From Anaeromicrobium sediminis (GTDB lineage: Bacteria; Bacillota; Clostridia; Peptostreptococcales; Thermotaleaceae): a stretch of 64,000 nucleotides of DNA. A program made the position numbers and the translations under genes. The notes beneath the pieces were generated by a model. It was not told the origin of the DNA. It did no database searches and worked only from the letters and a program-made list of their open reading frames with translations. This document shows, piece after piece, positions 55,110 through 64,000 of this stretch (within the stretch, counting starts at the first letter, position 1; the number at the start of each line of letters is the position of its first letter). Where the stretch lies: positions 310,001-374,000 of the forward strand of contig NZ_NIBG01000002.1 in NCBI RefSeq assembly GCF_002270055.1. Direction: 5' to 3'.

Positions 55110-56522
55110 ATGAGTGGAAAAGCTATGGACAAAAGAAAATTTAAAGTTCCCCATACCTACGTTATTTTATTTTCAGTTATTATTGTGATGGCATTATTAA
55201 CATATGTGATACCTGCAGGAGAATTTGATAGGGTAAAAGATGAGGCTACAGGAAGAACTGTTGTAGATCCTGTTTCTTTCCATAGTGTAGACCAAAATCC
55301 AACTAAATTTTTTGATTTGTTCAAATCAGTACCTAATGGAATGAAAGCCGCTTCAGGTATAGTTTTCTTTATATTTATTGTTGGCGGTTCATTCCAAATA
55401 ATTACGGGCACTGGCGCTGTGGAAGCGGGAATAGGAAAAATTGCAGTAGGACTTAAAGGTAAGGAAAAGATTATGATTCCAATATTTATAGGATTATTTG
55501 CAGTAGGTGGTGGAACATTTGGCATGGCCGAAGAGGTAATAGTCTTTGTTCCTATAGGAATAGCCCTTGCAAGAGCTTTAGGATATGATGCAATAACAGG
55601 AACGGCAATGATAACTTTAGGTGCAGCTGTAGGATTTACTTCTGGTTTTATGAATCCATTTACAGTAGGAGTGGCACAGGGAATATCTGAATTACCGTTA
55701 TTCTCAGGTATAGGCTTTAGACTTGTAATACTAGGAGTCATGTTTATTATAACTACATGGTATGTTATAAGATATGCAAATAAAGTTAAAGGCGACCCTA
55801 CAAAGAGTATAGTTAGGAGTCTTGAGATAGAAGAGAAAGATAAGGTTATAGATTTATCAAATATACCAAAGATGGAAAAAAGACATCATTTAGTATTATT
55901 AACTATTGTAGTTGGATTTGGATTTATAATATATGGAGTATTTGAGTTAGGTTGGTATATAACAGAAATAGGTTCTACATTCTTGGCTATGGGCATAATT
56001 GGTGGATTCTTAGGCAAATTAGGACCTAGTAGGATAGCTCAGGAATTTGTTGTAGGAGCTAAATCTATAGTATTTGGAGCATTAGTTGTTGGTATTGCAA
56101 GAGGTATATTAGTAGTAATGCAGGATGGTCTAATTATAGATTCGATTATTAATGGTTTAGCCTCAGGAATAAAGACATTACCAAAATCTATTGCGGTTAT
56201 AGGAATGTATATAGTTCAAATCATAATAAACTTCTTCATACCATCAGGCAGTGGTCAGGCAGCAGCTACTATGCCAATAATGGCACCGTTAGCAGATGTA
56301 ATAGAAGTAAATAGGCAAGTTGCAGTTACTGCTTATCAATTTGGTGATGGATTTACAAATTCTATAATACCAACATCAGCATCACTTATGGCAGTATTAT
56401 CAATAGCTAAAATATCTTATGAAAAATGGGTTAAATTTTTATGGCCATTAATGTTAATTTGGATAGGTACAGGAGCCGCATTTTTAATTATTGCAAATGC
56501 AACTAATTATGGGCCTTTCTAG
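55110..56522 (+). CDS. YfcC family membrane carrier
   Basis: A 470-residue transporter with about 11-12 membrane helices, of the YfcC/DcuC-related group (ion transporter superfamily). It opens with KFKVPHTYVILFSVIIVMAL and LTYVIPAGEFDRV. VGGGTFGMAEEVIVFVPIGI (about residues 130-149) and FFIPSGSGQAAATMPIMAPL (about 371-390) are the two family signatures, probably the substrate site. Members move amino acids or C4/C5 acids. With hydrolases next door, N-acyl amino acids or dipeptides are plausible. AGGAGG precedes the ATG. Confidence 0.88.
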   Translation: MSGKAMDKRKFKVPHTYVILFSVIIVMALLTYVIPAGEFDRVKDEATGRTVVDPVSFHSVDQNPTKFFDLFKSVPNGMKAASGIVFFIFIVGGSFQIITGTGAVEAGIGKIAVGLKGKEKIMIPIFIGLFAVGGGTFGMAEEVIVFVPIGIALARALGYDAITGTAMITLGAAVGFTSGFMNPFTVGVAQGISELPLFSGIGFRLVILGVMFIITTWYVIRYANKVKGDPTKSIVRSLEIEEKDKVIDLSNIPKMEKRHHLVLLTIVVGFGFIIYGVFELGWYITEIGSTFLAMGIIGGFLGKLGPSRIAQEFVVGAKSIVFGALVVGIARGILVVMQDGLIIDSIINGLASGIKTLPKSIAVIGMYIVQIIINFFIPSGSGQAAATMPIMAPLADVIEVNRQVAVTAYQFGDGFTNSIIPTSASLMAVLSIAKISYEKWVKFLWPLMLIWIGTGAAFLIIANATNYGPF

Positions 56523-56568
56523 TTTATCTATTCTAAGGTAGGTTGAAAATTTTATAATTAAAATAATT

Positions 56569-56590
56569 AGACAGGGCTTAAGCCCTGTCT
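56569..56590 (+). terminator. Palindromic hairpin after the YfcC gene
   Basis: AGACAGGGCTT and AAGCCCTGTCT form a perfect palindrome. A weak AT tail follows, so it could be a partial terminator or a transcript stabiliser within the operon. Confidence 0.65.
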
Positions 56591-56647
56591 AAATTAAAAT
56601 AAATAGGCTAAAGACTTTAAAGTGATAGATTTAGAGGAGGTGGTATT

Positions 56648-58030
56648 ATGTACGACATAAAAATTATAAATGGAAAAATAATTGATTTTAATACAGAAGA
56701 TCTTGTATTAAGTAATATAGGTATTAAAGATGGAAAAATTGTATCAATTGGTGATTGTGATGAAGAAGCAAATGTTGTGATAGATGCAAAAGGGAAAATT
56801 TTATCACCTGGATTTATTGATATACATATGCATGAGGAAGTTATTGGTCATAGTCCTGATGGTGATTCATATGACATAGCTAATAGAATGCTTCTTATGG
56901 GAGTTACTACAGCTGTAGGTGGAAATTGTGGAAACAACAGGCAGAATATAAATGAGTTTTTTGATTTTATAGATTATAACGGCTCTCCATTAAATTACTT
57001 GCTTTATGTTGGACATAATTTTCTTCGGAATAAAGTGGGCATAAAAGATAGATATAGAAATGCTTCAGTATCAGAAATAGAAGAAATGAAAAGATTGGTT
57101 AATGATGCAATAGAGAAAGGGGCTATAGGAATATCCTTTGGTTTAGAATATAGTCCAGGAGTTACATTTGAAGAGATAATAGAAGTTATTAATGGAGCAA
57201 AAGGTAAAAAGATGATTCTATCAGCCCATTATAGAGAAGATGGTGACAAATCCATAGAATCCATAAAAGAAATGATAGAAATATCAAAGAAAACAAAATT
57301 TCCTATGCAAATATCACACTTAGGAAGTTGTATTGATAGGGGTATGATGAAAGAATTTTTAAAAGTAATAAAAAAAGCAATTGATGAAGGGGTAGATGTT
57401 CAAGCTGATTGTTACCCATATGATGCTTTTAGCACTTTTATAGGTTCAGCAGTATTTGATGAGGGATGTTTTGAAAAATGGAACAAATCATATGATAGTA
57501 TTTTATTAACTGAAGAGCCTTATAGAGGGAAAGTATGCAATGAAGAGTTATTTCATAAAGTTAGAAAAGAACATCCAAACATGATAGTAGTAGCGTTTGT
57601 CATGAATGAGGATGAAGTTATAGAAGCTATTAAAGCTCCATTTGTGTTAGTTGCAAGTGATGGACTTTATACTAAAGGACAAGGTCATCCTAGAGGTGCA
57701 GGAACATTTCCTAGAGTATTAGGAAGATATGTGAGAGAAAAAGAAGAACTAAACTTAATAGAGGCTATTAAAAAAATGACATTACTACCAGCTAAAAGAC
57801 TTGGTCTTAATAATAAAGGAAAAATTGGGATTGGGTTAGACGCTGATTTAGTAATACTAAATCCAGATACAATTATAGACAAAGCTACCTTTGAAAATCC
57901 TACAGAACCACCAAGCGGTATAGACTTTGTAATATTAAATGGTAAAATTACAGTTAAAAATAATATAATTATTGAAAATAGAGTAGGTAGAGTCATAAGA
58001 AGACAAGAACTTTCAAAATGGGGGAATTAA
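56648..58030 (+). CDS. D-aminoacylase / N-acyl-D-amino-acid deacylase family amidohydrolase
   Basis: A 460-residue metal-dependent amidohydrolase. It starts YDIKIINGKIIDFNTEDLVL, has the metal-ligand motif PGFIDIHMHEEV (about residues 54-65), EKGAIGISFGLEYSPG, a histidine in LSAHYRED, and FVLVASDGLYTKG with the catalytic aspartate. The C-terminal beta-sandwich closes with GRVIRRQE. It should remove acyl groups from N-acyl-D-amino acids or a related amide. It is coupled to the next gene (1-base gap) and preceded by GGAGGTGGT. Confidence 0.88.
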   Translation: MYDIKIINGKIIDFNTEDLVLSNIGIKDGKIVSIGDCDEEANVVIDAKGKILSPGFIDIHMHEEVIGHSPDGDSYDIANRMLLMGVTTAVGGNCGNNRQNINEFFDFIDYNGSPLNYLLYVGHNFLRNKVGIKDRYRNASVSEIEEMKRLVNDAIEKGAIGISFGLEYSPGVTFEEIIEVINGAKGKKMILSAHYREDGDKSIESIKEMIEISKKTKFPMQISHLGSCIDRGMMKEFLKVIKKAIDEGVDVQADCYPYDAFSTFIGSAVFDEGCFEKWNKSYDSILLTEEPYRGKVCNEELFHKVRKEHPNMIVVAFVMNEDEVIEAIKAPFVLVASDGLYTKGQGHPRGAGTFPRVLGRYVREKEELNLIEAIKKMTLLPAKRLGLNNKGKIGIGLDADLVILNPDTIIDKATFENPTEPPSGIDFVILNGKITVKNNIIIENRVGRVIRRQELSKWGN

Positions 58031-58031
58031 C

Positions 58032-59195
58032 ATGATAAATAGAGTAGATAATGTATTGGATGATATAAAAAAAGAATTAATAAACTTAAGTGATTTTATA
58101 TTAGAAAATCCTGAACTAGGTTATGAAGAAGTGAAATCATGCAATGCTCATGTTCAATTATTAAAAAAGTATGGATTTAAAGTTGAAGAGGAGTATATGA
58201 ATATAAAAACTGCATTTAAAGGTACTTTTAATAGTGGGAAAGAAGGACCTACTATAGCTTATTTAGCAGAATATGATGCATTGCCTGGTATAGGCCATGG
58301 ATGTGGCCATAATATTTTAGGGGCTACTAGTACAGGAGCAGGAATAGTACTTAGTAAGCTAATAAATGACCTAGGTGGTAAAGTTATAGTCTATGGAACT
58401 CCAGCTGAGGAAACTAGTGGAGCAAAAGTACATATGGTCAATAATGGTTCCTTTGATGATGTAGATATAGCAATGATGGCACATCCTGGAGATAAGCACT
58501 ACAAAAGTGGGAAATCATTAGCTATGGAAGCAATACAATTTACCTTTAGAGGAAAATCAGCTCATGCTGCAGCTTGTCCAGAACAAGGAATAAATGCACT
58601 AGATGGAGTCATAAATACATTTAATAATATAAATGGATTAAGAGAGCATGTAAAATCTGATTCTAGGATACATGGAGTTGTAATTGAAGGAGGAAAAGCT
58701 GCTAATATAGTACCAGATTTAGCAATAGCCCAGTTTTATGTAAGAGCAACATCTAAAAAGTATCTAAAGGAACTTGTTGAAAAAGTTAAAAATTGTGCTA
58801 GAGGAGCATCCCTTGCAGCAGGGACACAATTAGATATATCTAATTATGAAGTATCATATGATAATTTAGTGACTAATAAAATACTTTCAAATATGTATAC
58901 TAAAAAGCTTAATGAAGTTGGAGTAGAAAATGTATATGACCCTAGAGAAAGTTATGGCTCGTTAGATGCAGGGAATGTAAGTCAAGTATGCCCAACAATT
59001 CATCCATATTTTAGTATAAGTGATGAAAATATTGTAGCTCATACTAAGGAATTTGCAGAAGCTACAAATAAACCTAAAGCATATGAAGGAATGCTAAAAA
59101 CTATAAAAGCACTAGTTCTAACTGCAGTAGAGATTATAAGTGATGATAAATTATTAAATGAGATTAAAGAAGAGTTTATAAACACTGAAAAATAG
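58032..59195 (+). CDS. M20 family amidohydrolase (AbgB/aminoacylase type)
   Basis: A 387-residue zinc amidohydrolase of the M20D group. Visible: NPELGYEEVKSCNAHVQLL, AYLAEYDALPGIGHGCGHNI with the first metal histidine/cysteine cluster, PAEETSGAKVHMVNNGSFDD, the dimerisation/lid domain from about residue 170 (FRGKSAHAAACPEQGINALDG is in that lid start) and SLDAGNVSQVCPTIHPYF near the end. Members split N-acyl or N-aminobenzoyl amino acids. Together with the preceding deacylase it covers both stereoisomers of such substrates, by inference. Confidence 0.9.
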   Translation: MINRVDNVLDDIKKELINLSDFILENPELGYEEVKSCNAHVQLLKKYGFKVEEEYMNIKTAFKGTFNSGKEGPTIAYLAEYDALPGIGHGCGHNILGATSTGAGIVLSKLINDLGGKVIVYGTPAEETSGAKVHMVNNGSFDDVDIAMMAHPGDKHYKSGKSLAMEAIQFTFRGKSAHAAACPEQGINALDGVINTFNNINGLREHVKSDSRIHGVVIEGGKAANIVPDLAIAQFYVRATSKKYLKELVEKVKNCARGASLAAGTQLDISNYEVSYDNLVTNKILSNMYTKKLNEVGVENVYDPRESYGSLDAGNVSQVCPTIHPYFSISDENIVAHTKEFAEATNKPKAYEGMLKTIKALVLTAVEIISDDKLLNEIKEEFINTEK

Positions 59196-59216
59196 ATATG
59201 TTGTAGGGTGTAAGTT

Positions 59217-59691
59217 AGGGACAGTTAATCGTGGTAAATGAATAGTGAAGATATCCTATTAAAAGTTAAATAAATGAGATGCTATAAACAGCTATCTCAT
59301 TTTATTTTTTTGTAAATAAGACATGTTAGGGAGAAGATGAACGGTCCTTTCCTTCACAAGATTTTGTAGTAGGAAATTTAAACAAAGAATAAAAAATAGT
59401 TATAATCATAAAAGTATAGTAATATATAAATGATACACTTGAAATGTTATAATATGGAAGAATGGATTTTTGAAGGAATAATAGTAGAGCAATTATTAAG
59501 ATAATTTAAAAATATGACCCAGAGTTATGATAAGGATGAGGCATATGGATGAAGAAACGTTATGTAATAGTTATAGGATTAATATGCATGATGCTGAACA
59601 TTTAGCAGTATGATCTATCTATTTGTATATGGATTATATTCATTTGTTTCATTAATAATTTAATAAAAAATTGAAAATTCGGAGGAAATAT
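59217..59691 (+). other. Intergenic region: terminator, repeat-like motifs, one tiny frame
   Basis: A terminator (AAATGAGAT/ATCTCATTT with a T run) lies at 59272-59311. It is flanked by GGGACAGTT (59218-59226) and the near-complementary AACGGTCC (59340-59347), like ends of a small palindromic element. AAGATGAACGGTCC also occurs as AAGATGAACTGTCC at 54062. ATG 59549 opens an 18-codon frame KKRYVIVIGLICMMLNI that looks like the start of a signal peptide and then stops; probably a gene relic. CGGAGGAAAT at the end serves the next gene. Confidence 0.45.
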
Positions 59692-60594
59692 ATGGACATA
59701 AAACAAGTGAAGGGAAATACATTTTGTATTGATACTGGAATGACATACATCCCTTTTTATAAGATTAATGATAAAGAAATTATTATGTTGGATTCAGGGT
59801 GGGCAGAAGGAGAGCGAGAAGGAATAGATGAGCTTTTGGAAAAAAACAACTTTAAGGTAGTTGGTATAGTATGCAGTCATGCCCATATAGACCACATAGG
59901 AAATACTGCATATTTTAAGAAAAAATATAATTGTATTGTTGCTATGTCAGCCTATGAGGCTCTTATTTGCAGCTCGACTGTCAATCTAAAGGTTTATTAT
60001 AATAGACAGACATTATCTGATGTAACAGATCATTTTGGACATATGGTTTGCAAAACAGATATTATGATTTTGGATAACCAAGATAGTATAGATGTGTGCC
60101 ATGTTAAATTTAAAATTCTTCATACACCTGGACATAGTCCTGGGCATATATGCATTATCACTCCCGATGATGTTGCTTATGTAGGAGATGCCCTCATAAG
60201 CTATGGAGTCATGAAAGGGGCAAAAATGCCCTACGCATTTATACTTAAAGAAGATTTGAAAAGCAAAAAAAAGCTTTATGACTTAAGATGTAGCAAGTAT
60301 GTAGTGGCACACAAGGGCATATATAATGATATTACAAAACTGATAACTGATAATATAGATTTCTATAAGAATAGAGCGGCAAGGGTATATGATGTGATAG
60401 ATGGGACTATGACAATGGAAGATATTATGAAGGCTGTTATTAAAAATTGGAATATCAGTGTAAAAAGCATATATAAATATGCCATAATGGAAAAAATGTT
60501 AAGGTCCTATGTTGAATATTTAAATGAAACAAGAATGATAGAGTTAATTATGGAGGACGGATTTCTTAAATATACAAAGGGTAGTCCCAACTAG
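59692..60594 (+). CDS. MBL-fold metallo-hydrolase
   Basis: A 300-residue metallo-beta-lactamase-fold enzyme with the two-metal motif CSHAHIDHIGN (about residues 62-72), FKILHTPGHSPGHICII with metal histidine, VGDALISYG and a C-terminal VVAHKG. The last third is a helical extension with a winged-helix look (SVKSIYKYAIMEKMLRSYVE). Substrate unknown; glyoxalase II-like or lactonase activity is possible. The ATG at 59692 follows CGGAGGAAAT; an in-frame TTG at 59671 is less likely. Confidence 0.88.
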   Translation: MDIKQVKGNTFCIDTGMTYIPFYKINDKEIIMLDSGWAEGEREGIDELLEKNNFKVVGIVCSHAHIDHIGNTAYFKKKYNCIVAMSAYEALICSSTVNLKVYYNRQTLSDVTDHFGHMVCKTDIMILDNQDSIDVCHVKFKILHTPGHSPGHICIITPDDVAYVGDALISYGVMKGAKMPYAFILKEDLKSKKKLYDLRCSKYVVAHKGIYNDITKLITDNIDFYKNRAARVYDVIDGTMTMEDIMKAVIKNWNISVKSIYKYAIMEKMLRSYVEYLNETRMIELIMEDGFLKYTKGSPN

Positions 60595-60657
60595 TGGATA
60601 AAATTAAAATAATAAGTAAATTAAAAGATATATAGCTTTAGTGAAAGGGGAATCTTT

Positions 60658-60921
60658 ATGTATGAGGAGAAGTTTTTGAATCGGTGGAGTAAGATAAGAA
60701 AATATGGAATAGTTATGTATATGTTACTAATTGGCCTTTGTGGAGGTACTGGAGGATTTGTATTTACTGGAGGTACTCAGTTTTTTACAACAGGATATAT
60801 AGGAACAGGTATATGGGGTGCTACTATAGGAGGATTCATTGGAGGCACTATAGGTGCATATATAGATTGGAAGAAAAAAGAAAGAAAATATGAGGATTTA
60901 ATAAATCAGAGCAAATTATAG
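60658..60921 (+). CDS. Small glycine-rich membrane protein, function unknown
   Basis: An 87-residue protein with two hydrophobic helices (about residues 17-37 and 46-69) joined by FTGGTQFFTTGYIGTG, and charged ends. The GxxxG-rich second helix (GIWGATIGGFIGGTIGAYI) suggests tight helix packing. AAAGGGGAA precedes the ATG. I do not recognise the family. Confidence 0.6.
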   Translation: MYEEKFLNRWSKIRKYGIVMYMLLIGLCGGTGGFVFTGGTQFFTTGYIGTGIWGATIGGFIGGTIGAYIDWKKKERKYEDLINQSKL

Positions 60922-61036
60922 CATATGACCTATATACTACTTAAAAACTGTGATTGAAACATGAAAAAGAGTTTAAAGGGTGAATAGAACTAAAGGGGAT
61001 TATGTTGTGTGTAAAATTTAATTAATATTAAAGAAG

Positions 61037-61067
61037 TGAGCTTAAATAATAGGCTCATTTTGTTTTT
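61037..61067. terminator. Terminator hairpin between convergent genes
   Basis: TGAGC (61037-61041) pairs with GCTCA (61053-61057), followed by TTTTG and TTTTT. It lies between the small membrane gene and the minus-strand DUF421 gene. Confidence 0.6.
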
Positions 61068-61175
61068 ATAACATATGTTGAAATGGGAAGGCTAGAATAA
61101 ATAAGAAATATAAGAGTATTTGTTGCTTATTCTGGCCTGATCTCTTTTACATAATCAATGATTAACTAATGAGGT

Positions 61176-61877
61176 CTAAATATGGTCCCATTCAAAATTA
61201 TAGGGTGAAATATAGATATTCTTTTTCTTATCCATTGAAGCAAAGAAAATTTCTTTATAATCATTAAATCCTTCTTTCTGAATTAATTCTAGGGTCTCTT
61301 CTTTGCTTATACCAATAACTCCTAAATTTCTATCTTGTAATTTACCCTCGAGAATAATTGTATAACTAAGATTAACATCTTCCATGCTATGGGTTATATC
61401 TTCATTAGATAAGGTCTGAACAGAATTCTTACGTAATATAGAAATTTCTCCATTTGGTTCTAAAATAGCATATCTCACTTCACTTATATTAAAAATGTCC
61501 TTTTGCCTTAAAAGCATTAGAACTTCATCTATAGTGTATTTAACACTTTTTATATTCTTATAAATCATTTTTCCATCTTGAACTAAAATTATGGGAGGGA
61601 AGGTGGTTAATCTTCTAAAGGTAATTGATTTTAAGTGCATTATGTTTAGAAACTTTTGAAGTAAGTAGGTCATGACAATGGCAAAAGTGATATGAAAATG
61701 ATGAACTTTTGGCTCTGCAATATCAGCCCCAGTAATGGCACCTATAACAATAATAGTGAGAAAATCAAATACTGGTAGTTGGTCAAGGGTACGTCTTCCA
61801 GAGATAATGAGTGTTGATATTAATAAAATAAGCATAATAGTTACAACTCTAAATGCGATTGTAAAATATATAGTCAT
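61176..61877 (-). CDS. DUF421 (YetF/YcaP-like) membrane protein
   Basis: The only clear minus-strand gene. The 233-residue product has three N-terminal membrane helices (FTIAFRVVTIMLILLISTLI at the start, then IVIGAITGADIAEPKVHHFH) and two soluble DUF421 repeats: PPIILVQDGKMIYKNIKSVK and EVRYAILEPNGEISILRK. Related proteins in spore formers are made in the forespore or under stress, but the molecular role is unknown. AGAGGAG precedes the start on its strand. Confidence 0.88.
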   Translation of the reverse strand: MTIYFTIAFRVVTIMLILLISTLIISGRRTLDQLPVFDFLTIIVIGAITGADIAEPKVHHFHITFAIVMTYLLQKFLNIMHLKSITFRRLTTFPPIILVQDGKMIYKNIKSVKYTIDEVLMLLRQKDIFNISEVRYAILEPNGEISILRKNSVQTLSNEDITHSMEDVNLSYTIILEGKLQDRNLGVIGISKEETLELIQKEGFNDYKEIFFASMDKKKNIYISPYNFEWDHI

Positions 61878-62283
61878 TTTTAAATACTCCTCTTTTTAGT
61901 ATTATTTACTATTTTATGAATCTTATTTTTTGTAAGTATTCTAAAAAATAATCCTAATTATACAATCTATTAAGTTTTTAGTGTTTTTTAATTAGAGAAG
62001 TAATAAAAAGGAATGAACATAAAGAATAGTAGGAGAGAGCTATTTAAGGGAAAAATTGAAGGAATTTCACAAATTTTGTATAGAGATATAGTAATATATA
62101 CAATCTGGGAAAGTTAATTCTGGCCTATGAATAAGAATTTGAGTTTTACAAAGAATACCCTCCTAATAAAAGATAGTAGGGTATTTTTTTATTTATTATA
62201 TTAGTTAGTACTATTTGTAACATTCATGTAACCTAGGACGGTTATACTGTTTTCAATAGATTATTCAATATGGAGGATTAGAG
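61878..62283. other. Intergenic region between divergent genes
   Basis: No gene is seen. A terminator-shaped hairpin, AATACCCT (62154-62161) with AGGGTATT and a T run (to about 62190), sits inside it although no gene ends there; it may end a short leader or small RNA. TATACT at 62243-62248 is a possible -10 for the lipoprotein gene, without a clear -35. GGAGG at 62272-62276 is its ribosome binding site. Confidence 0.5.
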
Positions 62284-64000
62284 ATGAAATATAAAAATTT
62301 AATTAGTTGCATCCTTATACTTACACTCCTAACAGGATGCGGTTCTACAGCAATAAGTAATAACAAAGATGTTCATGGGCAAAAGGATAAAAATATATTA
62401 AGAGTAGATAAGAGAAAAGAGGAGGCAACTAAGGTACTCGTAGAAGAAAATAAAATTTATTTAAGCAATAGTAGGATGTCAATTTGCATGGATGCAAAAA
62501 ACTTAGAAGTTATTAATATTGATAATAATGAGAATAAGGTTAGTTTATCGGACCCAGTGGGCAACTATAACGTGAGCCAAATAAAAACTACTGAAGAAGG
62601 GGTTAAATTTCAAATCATAGATGAGGCTGTAGAAGTAAATGTTTCGCTAAAGGATAACAGACTAAACATCCATTTCTCTACAGGAAAAGAAATGAGCTTC
62701 ACATGGCCAAGAGTACAATCAACAAAAGGCTTTGACTCATATATTATGCCACACTATGAAGGCAAGTATATACCGAAAAAGGATAAAATATTTAGAACGT
62801 TTTTCACCCAGCATGAGAGTTGGGATACACTGGAGTTCTTGTCTATGCCATTTGTAGGTATCAAGAATGAATTAAACACGTATACCTATATTATGGAAAA
62901 TGGTTACAACAATGAAATTGTCTTTACAGATGATAATGAGAATCTAGGATTTAGTATTAATCATGAATTCACTAGTAATCACCATATAAAAGAGTTTTCA
63001 TACGAAATTGTTGTTGATGAGAATGATTATATAAAGCCTGCAAAAGTATATAGAGAATACTTAATGGAAACAGATCAATTCGTATCCTTGGAGGAGAAAG
63101 GTAAGAAAGCTAAAGACTTAGATAAGCTTTATGGAGGGGTGCAGATTTATCTGTGGAGTAGTGGTGTTCTTGATACAAGGGATATTGGAAGATGGTTAGG
63201 TTTTGTAAAAGAAATTAATAATAGTAAGAATAGTATGTCTATATCAAAGCGATTATGGGAGTTGCTTCCAGAGGAATCGGAGACAAAGAATCTCATTTTT
63301 CAGTATAGCAATGATGGTTATGTAGATCAATATGGTAGGAAAACAATAATCAGAGATATTAATGGTATTTTAAAAAGAAAAGATTTCTATGAAGAATCAG
63401 TGTTTAAGAGCCAAGGAAAGAGTAAGGAGGTGGAGAGCCTTCTTAATAAAGGACTAATAAATTTAAGTGATACTGAGATTTATGAGTTGAATCTGCGTCT
63501 CTTCTATGAAGGGTTTGAAGAATATTTTCATGTTAAATTTGAAGATGTAGGTAATGGATTTTCAACAAAAATGCTAAATAAGCTGCAAGAATTGGGAATC
63601 AAAAAAGCATGGCTTAGTGGGGATAATATGGCTCAAAACTGGATGTTAAATGAGTCAGTAGCTAAGAAAGCAATTGATGCTGGTTACTTAATCGGTGCAT
63701 ATGATTCTTATCATAGTATGCATAAGCCAGGAATTGAAAAGTGGGATACTGCTAAATTTGATAAAAATCTGTGGGAAACAGGAGGGATAATGAGAAAAAA
63801 TGGGAGCTATTTTGATGGATTCAAGCGTATAGGAAGAAAAGTCAGTCCACTAGCGGCCATGCCATATGTAAAAAATAGAATGGGAAAAATTATGGATAGT
63901 ATAACAGTTAATTCTTGGTTCGTTGATTGTGACGCTGCAGGAGAATTATACGAAGATTATAATCCACTGCACCCTGCAAGCAAAGAAGATGATGCAAATG
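62284..64000 (+). CDS. Putative glycoside hydrolase lipoprotein (partial, runs off the window)
   Basis: An open frame of 572 codons from ATG 62284 to the window end. The signal peptide has lipobox LTGC with C19, so the protein is membrane-anchored on the outside. The first part is beta-rich, then a region of barrel-like character with YGGVQIYLWSSGVLDTRDIG, LGIKKAWLSGDNMAQNWM, GYLIGAYDSYHSMHKPG and NSWFVDCDAAGELYEDYNPL. The last resembles a catalytic aspartate strand of large polysaccharide-degrading enzymes, perhaps of the DUF5696/GH101-like type. The family is tentative and the end is missing. Confidence 0.6.
   Translation, partial: MKYKNLISCILILTLLTGCGSTAISNNKDVHGQKDKNILRVDKRKEEATKVLVEENKIYLSNSRMSICMDAKNLEVINIDNNENKVSLSDPVGNYNVSQIKTTEEGVKFQIIDEAVEVNVSLKDNRLNIHFSTGKEMSFTWPRVQSTKGFDSYIMPHYEGKYIPKKDKIFRTFFTQHESWDTLEFLSMPFVGIKNELNTYTYIMENGYNNEIVFTDDNENLGFSINHEFTSNHHIKEFSYEIVVDENDYIKPAKVYREYLMETDQFVSLEEKGKKAKDLDKLYGGVQIYLWSSGVLDTRDIGRWLGFVKEINNSKNSMSISKRLWELLPEESETKNLIFQYSNDGYVDQYGRKTIIRDINGILKRKDFYEESVFKSQGKSKEVESLLNKGLINLSDTEIYELNLRLFYEGFEEYFHVKFEDVGNGFSTKMLNKLQELGIKKAWLSGDNMAQNWMLNESVAKKAIDAGYLIGAYDSYHSMHKPGIEKWDTAKFDKNLWETGGIMRKNGSYFDGFKRIGRKVSPLAAMPYVKNRMGKIMDSITVNSWFVDCDAAGELYEDYNPLHPASKEDDAN

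Noticed and set aside
55157-55741. Minus-strand frame of 194 codons
   Set aside because: Antisense to the membrane helices of the YfcC carrier; proline/isoleucine-rich pattern typical of such shadows.

Overview
The window is chromosomal DNA from an AT-rich, anaerobic, amino-acid-fermenting member of the Clostridia (Bacillota). Supporting signs are AGGAGG-type ribosome binding sites, many TTG/GTG starts, an oxygen-independent (cbi) cobalamin pathway, a complete selenium-dependent glycine reductase operon, a K+-dependent membrane pyrophosphatase and a CggR-controlled glycolytic operon. A Peptostreptococcales-like relative is my inference; no rRNA is present to settle it.

Layout. (1) 1-12956: a tightly packed tetrapyrrole/cobalamin run, cbiC(partial)-cbiD-cbiE-cbiT-[479 bp structured spacer]-cbiF-cbiG-hemA-cbiH-cbiJ-precorrin-2 dehydrogenase-hemC-cobA/hemD-hemB-hemL. 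It makes aminolevulinate from glutamyl-tRNA, takes it to uroporphyrinogen III and precorrin-2, and then contracts the corrin ring; no protoporphyrin-branch gene is seen. (2) 13060-19345: housekeeping genes: SEC-C protein, lytic transglycosylase, rarA, trmL, a Na/phosphate symporter behind a Pho-box-like array, and a DegV protein. (3) 19377-27729: a strong promoter, a tandem glycine riboswitch and grdX-trxB-trxA-grdE-grdA-grdB-grdC-grdD. grdA and grdB each contain an in-frame UGA (Sec44 and Sec350). (4) 27939-32701: a BMP-type nucleoside ABC transporter. (5) 32852-40307: rpoN, cggR, gap, pgk, tpiA, eno. (6) 40477-46394: secG, hppA, DUF1294, rnr, a Cof-type phosphatase. (7) 46396-47572: smpB and ssrA (tmRNA).

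The most unusual part is 46948-53977. The tmRNA gene is split in its T-loop by a 266-nt group I intron. Its 3' end with the terminator is repeated (66/72 identical) about 6.3 kb downstream, so the DNA between looks like a genomic island integrated at ssrA. The island holds decayed mobile-element genes (a homing-endonuclease-like tail, an IS3-family transposase tail, a resolvase with a stop codon) and four apparently maintained genes: a DUF4007 protein, a protein made of two copies of an unrecognised module 130 residues apart (with an apparent AUU start), a PAPS-reductase-like PP-loop ATPase with extra cysteine clusters behind a leader hairpin that covers its ribosome binding site, and an HNH nuclease. 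This gene set suggests a small sulfur-chemistry-based defence or DNA-modification system, by inference only.

Downstream, 54170-59195 encodes an IclR regulator, a YfcC-family carrier, a D-aminoacylase-like amidohydrolase and an M20 amidohydrolase, probably for use of N-acylated amino acids. The window ends with an MBL-fold hydrolase, a small membrane protein, a DUF421 protein on the minus strand and the first 572 codons of a large lipoprotein resembling a glycoside hydrolase.
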